A stretch of DNA of 64,000 nucleotides, taken from Phoma sp. XZ068. Taxonomy: Eukaryota; Ascomycota; Dothideomycetes; Pleosporales; Didymellaceae. Where the stretch lies: assembly GCA_004835665.1 (NCBI GenBank), contig RBKR01000019.1, positions 558,001-622,000 on the forward strand. The letters run 5' to 3'. Of the stretch, positions 55,001-64,000 are shown in pieces; the first letter of the stretch is position 1; every line of letters starts with the position of its first letter. The position numbers were made by a program, and so were the translations under genes. The notes under the pieces are model-generated. The model was given only the letters and a program-made list of their open reading frames with translations, made no database searches and was not told where the DNA came from.

Positions 55001-56930
55001 GTACTCGACCTGGCCGACATCATCCGATATATTCCAGGACTTGGGCGTGCAAGGGTAGTCGAGCTTCTCGTAGTACATCTGAACGTCGCTGTAGATGAAT
55101 AGAGCCTGCAGGGTGCGGATAATTTCCAGGGTAATATAGAGAGAGATAGGCACCAAGTTCTGGAATAGAATGACAGCAGCCCAGAAGGCTATGACACCGT
55201 CTGTTGCCGGGTTGCCACCGTATGATCCATACTCGAAGATCGAATGCGATGTGTCGTCTCTGGCCCAAGTAACACCAAGAACAACCCCAGAAACCAGGCA
55301 CATCAGGGCTAGGATGACAAAGTTGTAGACGACGTTCCAATTTAGGTCTTTCGATATCCTTGCGCGCTTACTGGGGGTAACGCCAGAGTTGATCATGATC
55401 TTGGATTCTTCTCCAGTGAAGACAACCACACCAAGAACCCATTCAGTGTTTCGCAACTGGCAACCACGAAGAAGAAGGTTGTTGATTGAGATCGGCTCCG
55501 CCATTTCGTAGGTGGGTGTCTCTGGGTCCTTGGCATTGTGCTGCTGCCACCTGATGACAGCACTGTAGGAGTACAGATTCGAATGTGGACCTTCACTCTC
55601 GATTGCGAATTCGGCGCGTTCGCAGTGGCGGGCGTGTCGCACGTCACGTGTAGCGTGGAGGGCGTTTCTAACTTTCAGGTTCGTCTCGCCGTCCAAATTC
55701 TTCGTCTCCACATAACAAGCACCATCGTCAGACGAAGTAGACAGAACAATGACATCGGCAGGGATCTCCTCGTCGTTGTATAGGCGGACGAAGTCACCAA
55801 CCTGTACGTTCTTCCATGCATCTTTCTTGAAGCGGGCCTTTTCTGGAGACGTCTTGAAAGGGTTGAGCACGTTACCCCAAAACTTCTTCGTCGAATTGCC
55901 TTTGGAGTCGCTGCCTCTGATTTTGTCATTGTCGCCGGGGCCACGTCCAGTAGGCGGTGGAGAATGACTAGGGGAGGCGCCAGGCAACGGCGATGGGACC
56001 GGGGTCATCTGGATGCCCTCTTCAGCGTCGAGGTAAGACGACCTGCGAGTAGCAACAGATGCTCTTCGGGTGTCGATTGAGGGTCGGGAACCGTCACCGC
56101 CACGCTCACTGTCCCCCTTGCCTTTTGCGCCGTTCTTGCCCGTCCCACTCTTCATGAGTCTGTATGTTGTGATGATGGTCTTTGTGCAGGCCTTCTTGAA
56201 CTGCCTCCATGGTGAGACAGTGTCTTCTGCGGTGTTCACATTGTTGAAGTCAACCAGTCGGTGCACTGGGGCGTTGTTGAGGTCGTTGTCAAGGACGGTT
56301 CTCCTCCAGTCCTCGATAGCGTCCTTGATGGCTGTTACGGAGATAATGACAATGAGAGGCGCGGCGTTCAATGCGGGATTCGAGGCTCCAAAAATCTGGA
56401 AGATCTACAGGATGTTGTTAGCGGTGCACTGACCACGCTCGAGGAGATGAGGGTGTACGTACACCCAAGATAATAATAAACAGGAAGTAAATGTTGGCGA
56501 TGTTGTGGAACTGGAACCACAAGTTCTTCGGTATGAAGCTTATAGGGGTGTATTTGGCTGTTCGTATCTTGTTACGCGCGTACGAGTGGATAGGGTGGCC
56601 ATCTTCGTCGCGTTCCGAGCGAGGGAGCGGCACGTTGAAGTAGACTCTGCGCCCAGAGTCCTCCTCGTCGTGGCCTGCATCTGAAGACTCGGGCGACTTG
56701 TCGCCCTCGGGTCCGCCTAATGAGCCTCCCTCTTTTCCTATCGAGTCTCTCTTCTCGCCTGAGCCTATCCGTCGATGCAGGCGCTCCTTTAGGGAGTGCC
56801 GCTTGTTCTCAGCGGTTGCGCCTGTCGCGCGATGTGTCGCCCATCGTATCCGCTTCACGGGGTTCGAGATCTCAGGCTCGAGCTCGGCAAAGGGCGGCTG
56901 CAGGCTGGGGTTGCTGTTGTTCGCGCTCAT
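52063..56930 (-). CDS. P4-type ATPase, phospholipid flippase (Dnf1/Dnf2 type)
   Basis: Exons 56463-56930, 53465-56404, 53185-53414 and 52063-53137 give 1570 residues. The cytosolic N-terminus (about 130 residues) is charged. YARNKIRTAKYTPISFIPKNLWFQFHNIANIYFLF is the standard P4-ATPase entry to TM1, with TM2 after the first intron. PISLYITLE in TM4 is the P4 signature in place of the cation site. The phosphorylated Asp is in DKTGTLTQN (about residue 628). GDGANDVAMIQEAHVGVGI is the hinge motif. The last six membrane helices follow, then a Ser/Arg-rich tail of about 200 residues that is probably phosphorylated. Flippases of this type move phosphatidylserine, phosphatidylethanolamine or phosphatidylcholine to the cytosolic leaflet at the plasma membrane and endosomes, with a CDC50 partner not found in this window. 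The length is close to yeast Dnf1. Confidence 0.95.
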
Positions 56931-58338
56931 GGCTGCTTCGAGTCGGGCGGCGGAGGTTCGGGGGTGCTGCTATGGCCGGCCGCAGCCGGGAGGGCCTCTA
57001 CGCTGTCGACTTCGCCAATGCGCCTGCGGGAGCGAGTGCGCGAGGATTCAGAGAGTGGCAGAGGTGCAGCCGGGAGGCAGAGAGGCGGTGGTGGTGGGTG
57101 CGAAGGGGGTGAGTCGAAAGGCCAGAGATGAGCGTGCAAGCGTTACGCGGGCGTGCTTATGCAGATATTAGGGAACCCCGGTCAGCGAGACGGGCAGCGC
57201 TTCCCACGCAACACCAAAACAGTCAGGGCGGAGCGAACGTCGGTCGGCGTGCGAGTTTTTGCGCAGCACGGAGGTCTGGGGCAGATGCAGAAGATGTCGT
57301 CAAGGTGTCGGCGCTGTCGTTAAGCAACCGGGCGCGGGAAGGGAGGGAAGTGGCGGAAAGCTCGGAGTCCAAAAGCCCTCTCTCGCTGATTGCACTCTGC
57401 AAGTTGCTTACGAGGGCATTCGGCCGGGGTACTGCGGCGTTTACACAGTACCGTGCCGAAAGCCCGCTATGCTTTATGAGCCTCTGCGAGCTGTTTTTTT
57501 CGTCCGCGTAGGTCCGCGTTCACTGCATGCTCCACGTTCGCGCTGCGTGGCCTCAAGCTCGTCTTGCGGCCGCTGTGCAACGCTCGCGACGGCTGCTCGT
57601 GAGACGTGACGGGCGCGGGTTTGCAGCGCTGCGAGTTGCGCGCTGCTCGGGTCCACTGGTCACAGCCCTGTAAGCAGCATGCCTCGATGCCTCAGCCCCA
57701 GCGCCCGTCAGCCATCTGAGCATCATCGTCCATACACATTGTAGGCAAGCTGCACTCTCGATTCCCGTGCCCGTCGTCCAATCGTCTGCTCTGCTGCGAA
57801 ATTTTCCAAGACACTTGTAGGGCTTTGCAATGGCTCTAGTTCCTGTCTCACATCTCGCGCCTCGTACGAAGCGCTGCAGTAAATTCATCTACGGCAAAAA
57901 AGTACGCCGCTGTCACCCTGAGCAGGGGAGGCACGATGTCTGACACAGCGGGCCCCGGGAGGGCTCGTGAAGATCAATGCAAACAATCAAACAGCCTCAC
58001 CACACAAGCAGCGACCCTGGCTCTGCGTCCACACTGTCCATCCCCCAGGCGCACTCACGGTCACAGCAATGTACCGTCTCAGCGTGTCCACCGTGTTCAA
58101 CGCAATGCGAAATGGAGAGCGCGGTGCTCGGATGCGGACGAGCGAGCATTCCGCTGCACGTCGTTGAGCGCGCGTCATGCCTACCTTAGCCTCCCGTAAT
58201 CCAGATGCTAGCGCAGGATCTGATCCCGTGAGAGCGCGCAGCGCGCCATGCCAGTCCTGCAGTACGCCAAGCATTCCTAGCCTCCACCCCACTCTATCAA
58301 TAACGCGTCGCGGTGCTTCGCGCAGAGCGAGTGCCGTC
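56931..58338. promoter_or_regulatory. 1.4-kb divergent intergenic region
   Basis: Lies between the flippase start (56930, minus) and the start at 58339 (plus) and must carry both promoters. Frames of 90-150 codons near 56700-57170 are shadows of the GC-rich 5' end of the flippase gene and its leader. I see no gene, RNA or clear repeat. Confidence 0.45.
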
Positions 58339-60609
58339 ATGAAGCGGCAGAACTCATCAAAGAGCAAAAGCATCCTCCATTTCTTCAAAAGTGTCCCGCG
58401 CACCCCGCACGAAAGCACAACAGGTACCGCGCCTTGCCTACCCTGGTGTCCATAAAGGTAGTTGCAGCCTCAGGCTGATCATTCTAGCGACAAACACCAC
58501 TACCGACAATGTCCCACAGTCACTGTCCAGTAGGCCAGAGCTGCCAGAGCGGCCGCAAACTTCTACCACCAGACTCTCCCCATCATTCGACTCGAATGCC
58601 TCTACCGTAGTAGAAGCGCCGCCTACTGACACACTCATGACATCAATTGAGACACTACAACCCAGCACTTCGCAAACATCTGCCAATTCGGGCGCAAGCA
58701 AGCGTGTTTTATCCCATGGCCAGCAAGTGGTCCTCAATTCAGACTCGGACTCAGACTCAGACTCTATGGGCGACCTCGACTTCGGCCTTCCTGCACCAAA
58801 GCCGAAAGTCACTTCTTTCACCAGTCGGTCAAGCCGCAGAATAGGCTTCAACGAGCCTGAGCTGCGTAGACCACCCAAAGAAGGCAGGAGTGCTGGCAAA
58901 CGATCTTTCAATCAGCTCATGGAGACTGCACAAAAGAATCTAGACACAGAAAGGAAAATCCAAGAGCGCAAAGCTGACCTAGAAAAGGTGGACGACGAAA
59001 CTGCTTCAGTGGCGACCAACCTAGACAAGGATGCACTCAAACATGCTATCCAAAATGGCGAGGACTCTGATCAAGCTGAACGACTGTACAGGGCTATGCA
59101 GAGAACTAACGAAGTACAAACCCAGACCGCATATCACTTTTTCGAGGATAGCCTACATGTATCTGCAATACTGCCTTTTCCTCAAATGAGCCTACCAGCA
59201 CATAGCTGGACTGCCTGCTTCAAACGTAAGTCTCCACCCGTTGGATGATTCATATTGCTGAAAAGGGTCCAGAGCCGTCTGTCCGAGATCAGGCCTTCAT
59301 GACTGGATTTGCGCACCAGATCTTCCGCCTGCAAGAACTGCCCACAGAGCTCGCTACCTGGATGATAGATCAGAGTAAGGGCTACTGCAACGTCTAAATG
59401 TACACTTGCTAAGCTGGCTCAGTTTATCTTGGTCGCAATGCGGCGCTTGATCAGAAGTATCTCGAAATCCTTCAGATGCATGATGAGCAGTTGCAGAAGC
59501 AGCTCAACTCGAAAAGACTAGACATCATGTTCAAATCGATTGGTGCTCAAGTTCAGACCTTGGAGGATAGCGCTGAAATATTACCACTTGAAGCGCAAGC
59601 AAACGATCAGCGGCCGTTACCTCCATCACTGAAACGCATCGCTGCTCTGTTGACATCAGCTGCCCCTTGGTATGTCGATTCTCTATCTACGAAAACCGAG
59701 CTGACGACGAAAAGGCTACATGCAAACGCTAGAACGCACGCACTCCACTTGCTATGTCACACTTGCTTAGATGACCGCCTCTTCCTCGACTCGGAAACGC
59801 TTGACTATGTTCAAGACGCCATAGAAGCAGTCATCTGTCAGTATGCCGGCAATCAAAAGTTGACCTCAGGCGTAGGAAGCCTTCCACTGGATGATATACC
59901 TTCTCTGATCACATCTCAGCTTACGCATGTCATTTCGAAACTCCTTTCGCGCGTCACAAACCCACTCCTGCAAGCAAACCTCGTGAACGCATTTCCAACG
60001 AAATCGCCGTTGACGGCTTACTTACAGCGGCATCTTGCTATGTCCTTCCTTTTCCATCCCATTCCATTAGATATAGCTCTTGCAGATCCGCAGCTGCCCA
60101 AACTTCTTCATATACACCTTGAAACGTCACCACACTATCATATGAGTAAAGACACCAACTACAGCTTCGTAGTGGCTCGCCTTGCCCTACTTGACACTGC
60201 CATTGGACCTGGGCCGTTGACTGTCCCATACATGGCGCTTGTTAGTCCTCCAACCTCAGAAGCAGGCTCATCACCTCCCCTGGCACCGACTCCAGCATCT
60301 TCGGAAATAGATGCATTCAACAAGGAGGTGGATGCACTCGCACAACATATCAAACTACTCGGCAACTCCATTGTTGAGACCGGTGCAGCCCTCGACCTTA
60401 TGATCCTGGAAGCCAAAGAACGCTGTGAGAGAGTGTTCTGGAGACTACAACATGCTGTGCGTATCGGCGGGAAGAAGGCCGACAATGTTTTTGGAGATGG
60501 TGAGGACGAGAAACAGCTCAAGGTCAGGAAATTCTTCAAGCCACTTGCGAAAAAGAGTGCGCAGGATGAGAGTGTCTTCGATCAAGACGACACTCGGTTA
60601 CCAACATAG
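58339..60609 (+). CDS. Unrecognised protein with a PCNA-box-like motif at each end
   Basis: Exons 58339-58423, 58488-59225, 59273-59374 and 59423-60609 give 703 residues. The start MKRQNSSKSKSILHFFKSVP contains S-x-x-I-x-x-F-F, and the C-terminus contains QLKVRKFFK (Q-x-x-V-x-x-F-F). Both fit the PCNA-interacting box, the second with the canonical Gln. Residues about 30-200 are Ser/Thr-rich with an acidic DSDSDSDSMGDLDF patch and basic KRSFNQLM. From about 225 the protein is helical (AERLYRAMQRTNEV, HQIFRLQELPTELATWMIDQ, and a long ordered helical region to the end). The third intron was placed at GTCCAG|AG because it keeps the helical frame; a nearer AAAAG acceptor would shift it. A DNA replication or repair factor, perhaps a subunit of an SMC-type complex, is plausible, but I do not recognise the family. 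Confidence 0.75.
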
Positions 60610-62034
60610 AGTGTGGTACGTCTGTCGATGAAGAAATCATTACAACTGTGGGGGGCTGCTAGGGGTTGATACACCACGAACGTATCTTCAATTTCGACAT
60701 GTTGTAGCACCCACTCGAGCACAACAGTTACTACCTTCCTCACCAACATCTACCTTACATGTACACATCAGGTTATGCAAGTGACGATACACGTGCATGT
60801 CTCGACCTCGTGCGTGAAACCTCAGGAAGCAGTCCTCAACCGCGAATATGCGTTGTTCAGGGGGATCGACAAAGCCGCGGCACTTCCAAGCCGTGCGTAA
60901 AGCACAACAGCATCCTTCGCTCGGTACCCACTGCACCTCGCAATCTCACAATCTCACCACCTTTGCCAAACCCGCATCAGGTGCTCATCTGTGCCGCAGC
61001 GCCAAGCCAATCTAGAAGAGGAAGTGCGTGATACCTGCTGCAACCTGCATTGGGCAATAATTAGGCTGCGCAAGCGAGGTTTGATCCCCGAGCGCATTCA
61101 TGCAAAGAAGTGGTGTGAGGCGGCCGTTCGTTGGCAGAGCCTTGCGCTTGCAGTGGTCACCGCATTAGAGCGATTGGATGTGGAAGGCCGAGTTGATGCT
61201 AGTTGCACATACAGTACATTCCTTCGCGGTTGAATGCTTGCACGCCCGGGGTTGCGGTGGTGTTCACGTTGCTAAGGGCCGTTTCGCCAGCATGCGGAAT
61301 ATGCATGACTCGCCGGCGGAAAATTCATAGGCAACACGAGTCCACTGATAAGGCCGGCAGCGGAGTGTACTTTACACCGAGGTGCCTGGCGCTGGGGCCT
61401 CGTGCAGCTGGGTCTCCCGTGGGACGATGCAGGTGTTTGAAAGTCTGGATGCTGGAACTGGGACAGGGGTCTGAGGAAGGGGTGGAGGCCGGCATCGTCT
61501 TGGCCGGATGAGGAATCGTTTCAGTCTTGTGCCGGGTGCCGATGGGGACCGCGAACGCTCGGTGTAGGCGTCAAGATGCAGGGTGAATTGTGGCTTGCGG
61601 TGGAAGATGGTGACAGCTGTCGCGGTCCTTGGAGGCTTGGTGTTTGGTTGAGGGCATTTGATGGCGGCGACAGCAGGCATGGGGTTTGAGAAATACAGGC
61701 ACGAGTTGTGTTGTGCGCTAAATCACGTTGCGTACTTGGTTGACTTGGAACATGGTGTGGCTGCAAATCGTAGTGCAGTAAGTTCTCTGATTTGGTAGTC
61801 TATGAAAATGCTATGTGCCTATGAAATGAATATTGAAAGAGAGGTGGATCATCAGCACTGCCGAGTCCTGTCATTACTGCATCACCTCATACCTAAATGT
61901 GAGGGAAAGAAAGAGACGGTCAGAATTGGGTATATGTCGATCAGCCTTTCATCCCATCTCCCCAAAACCCACAAACCTCGCCCCCATCAGCCACCCTTCC
62001 CTGTCATTGTGCCCTGCACTTTGTTTTACGATCT
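60610..62034. other. Convergent intergenic region, 1.4 kb
   Basis: Contains the 3' flanks of the genes ending at 60609 (plus) and 62035 (minus). Several 70-100 codon frames exist on both strands (for example 60991-61233), but none has domain-like content or splice support. No repeat array was noticed. Confidence 0.45.
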
Positions 62035-62767
62035 CTACAAGCCTCCAACACCGTTCTTCTCATCGATATGCCTGTAGCGCTCCTGCTCCATCCTGTACTT
62101 GAGAACCATAGCAATGCAAAGGACGAGGATGAAGTCAACTCCGACGATTCCAAAGGCTGCGGTAAATATCTGATCGAGGTATTTGTTGGTAAACGAAGAG
62201 AATGGACCGATGCATCCACCCTTCTGAGCTGCAACGAGAGAGTTTGTGCAAGTAGCGTCCTGGACAAAAGGAGGCGTAGTGGCGTTGACATATCCGCAGC
62301 AATCAAACTGAAAATGGAATGATTAGCATTGCTGACGATGCAAAATGAAGTTGATATAAGCTTACCTTCTGCTGCAGCAAAGATTGGATCTGAGGTGACT
62401 CGCGGCCCCAAAGTGAGTTCAAGTTCTTGCGTGTCTGCAGAGTTTCGACCCAGATGGCAAGACCCAAGCCCAGGGTGAATGTTGCGCAGATGACAACGAG
62501 CCAGCCCTGAGCGCGGAGCCAGCCTCGGTTTGTAGGAAGGAACATGGCCGGCAAGGAGAGCAGGAAGGTGACGAAGACGAAGATAGCATTGACAACACCG
62601 GCTGTCAACGGGCACTGGCCGAGCAGTAGGTTTTGGGTGACGTTCTTTATGGTTGGGGTTTCTCTCATTGCTGCCTCTGACATCAACGAGAAGCCCAGTA
62701 GTAGTCCTCCACATCCAGCGAAGAGGAAGTCGAATCCAAGGAAGGCCAGCATCAGCTTGTTCGGCAT
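62035..62767 (-). CDS. Tetraspanin (Pls1-like)
   Basis: Exons 62366-62767 and 62035-62307 join across a 58-bp intron (GTAAGC donor, GCTAATC branch, TTTCAG acceptor) as LLQQK|FDCCGY, giving 224 residues, the size of fungal Pls1. Four membrane helices are visible: MLAFLGFDFLFAGCGGLLLGF, AIFVFVTFLLSLPAMFL, LVVICATFTLGLGLAIWV, and FGIVGVDFILVLCIAMVL near the end. The large loop has the tetraspanin CCG motif (DCCGY) plus further cysteines (ATCTN, GGCIG). The C-terminal tail is short and charged. Pls1 tetraspanins are needed for appressorium penetration peg formation in plant-pathogenic ascomycetes and for germination steps in some saprobes. Whether this is Pls1 or the related Tsp3 group cannot be decided here. 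Confidence 0.88.
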
Positions 62768-64000
62768 GATGGCGGTTGAATGATTTTACTGCGTCCTACG
62801 GCTCGGTGAAGTATGATAGATTGGATTAAAGAATGGAAGTCGAACGCAGCGGAGCCGTCCGGCGTGCTCTCGATGGACTATGACAAGTGCAATTATTAGG
62901 TATAGCGAAGAAACGAAGAGTTGAGGAAACGGCAGCAACGACGGGAAAACAGAAAATGCATGGCATTGTGCAGAGGGGCAGGTAGAGCATTAAGAGGCTC
63001 TGCTGGGCACGTCGCAATCGGAGAAAGTCGAGGCGTGGGTGGTTTCAGTGGTGTTCGAGCATGTCCGTGGGCGAATCACCGTCACGGAAGTCCATTGTGG
63101 TTCGACGTTTGGCGCTGAGACTGTCCGCGACGTTGCGCCTCACACGATCACGAACGACGAACCGTCAGATGCGTCTTCAGACAGCAGAGAAGAGGTTGTC
63201 ACGGCGCCAGCGCAAGGCAATGCACGAGCGACGTTGGTGTTGAGCACCGAGATGCATGCCAGTGCGGTGAGCTGTTGGTGGCGCCTGCAGCGGGGGGAAA
63301 GGTCGACCCCGGAGCGATGCCGGCTTTGGCAGGAGCACTGCAGGATCGAGGCTAGTGCAGCTGAGGTCAGCAGCTAGCAGGCGATTGGTAGACCATGTGG
63401 GCCTAGTGGACGCACGCAGACGGTGATTTGTGGGATAACGCTTGGACTCGAAGCAGAATGGCGCTTTTCGTGATGAGGGAAGTGCCCGCTGCTGCTCTTC
63501 TCAAAGCGTACTGACAGCTTCAAGGTCGTCTCAAGGGCATGATATGGGTGTCTGGAGGCGCGTAACAGCGCGCTCTACCCACGCAAAGGCAGTGAAGATG
63601 ATAGAGAGCCCCGCGGCGGCGCTCCCACCTGCCCATTCCACCCCAAGCGTGCGATCTGCGATTCAGCGTCGACCAGGGTGCACGCTCAAGCGGCCTCCCG
63701 CCCCCCGTCGTCTGCAACCACGGCAGCCGTACTGGACTGGCACTGGCACCAAAGCAGCAGCTATACTTTCCCCTCCGCCGCCCGTTTCACTCTTTCCCCA
63801 ATCTTCTCGCTCTTTCCCTCTCTGAGACAGCTCTCTCGCACCTGCACCACCCAGCGTGTGCCCTGCGTCGTGCTGCCTATCGCTGCCTTTCCTGCCAGAT
63901 ACCCGCGGCCAAGCTCCAACAAGCTCTCCGGGCCTCTGTCGCTGTTAGACCGCTTCCGGCCTGCTGCTCCACTCCCACCGTTGCGCTCACGCTGTTTGGT
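62768..64000. promoter_or_regulatory. Right-edge region: tetraspanin promoter and likely start of a next gene's leader
   Basis: The left part should be the tetraspanin promoter. From about 63740 to the edge the plus strand becomes strongly pyrimidine-rich (TTTCCCCTCC, CACTCTTTCCCC, CTCTTTCCCTCTCTG), the usual look of a promoter and long 5' leader of a fungal regulatory gene reading rightward past the window. No ATG with convincing coding sequence follows inside the window. Confidence 0.45.

Overview
The window is fungal nuclear DNA, almost certainly from a filamentous ascomycete (Pezizomycotina). Genes carry short introns (mostly 45-75 bp) with GTAAGT/GTATGT-type donors, CTAAC/CTGAC branch points and YAG acceptors. 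There is a HET-domain gene, a fungal Zn(II)2Cys6 regulator, the fungal-only elongation factor eEF3, fungal methylcitrate-cycle genes and a Pls1-type tetraspanin. A Dothideomycete is my best guess, from the general look of the proteins only. No CRISPR array, rRNA, convincing tRNA or intact transposon was seen, but tRNAs were searched only by eye.

Layout. 1-6 kb: a GNAT acetyltransferase cut by the left edge, a tiny Cys-rich protein, a zinc-finger protein, a head-to-head mitochondrial pair (pyruvate carrier subunit MPC2 and complex I subunit NDUFA2), then a protein kinase with an interrupted reading frame. 6.6-26 kb is gene-dense: eEF3, a membrane-anchored GH3 beta-glucosidase, divergent methylcitrate synthase and methylisocitrate lyase, a HET protein, a methyltransferase with a His-rich repeat insert, and the divergent pair TYW3 and a DUF2461 protein. 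26.3-31.5 kb has no gene I can support and ends in GC-rich, microsatellite-filled DNA in front of a Zn(II)2Cys6 regulator (31.6-32.9 kb). 33-37.4 kb is again essentially gene-free. 37.4-43.8 kb: two low-complexity, probably disordered proteins flanking a short-chain dehydrogenase. 45-57 kb: two very large minus-strand genes, the RNA/DNA helicase SEN1 and a P4-ATPase flippase. 58-64 kb: an unrecognised protein with a PCNA-box-like motif at each end, a Pls1-type tetraspanin, and pyrimidine-rich DNA at the right edge that looks like the promoter of the next gene.

How the genes fit together. The clearest functional unit is the divergent pair at 14.6-18.8 kb. One gene condenses propionyl-CoA with oxaloacetate, and the other splits methylisocitrate to pyruvate and succinate, both in mitochondria. 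Together they detoxify propionyl-CoA. The MPC2/NDUFA2 pair also shares one short promoter and serves mitochondrial pyruvate and respiratory metabolism. Other neighbours look like ordinary housekeeping genes. Exon coordinates were worked out by hand by joining reading frames across consensus splice sites and have no transcript support. All family names come from motif recognition, not from database searches.
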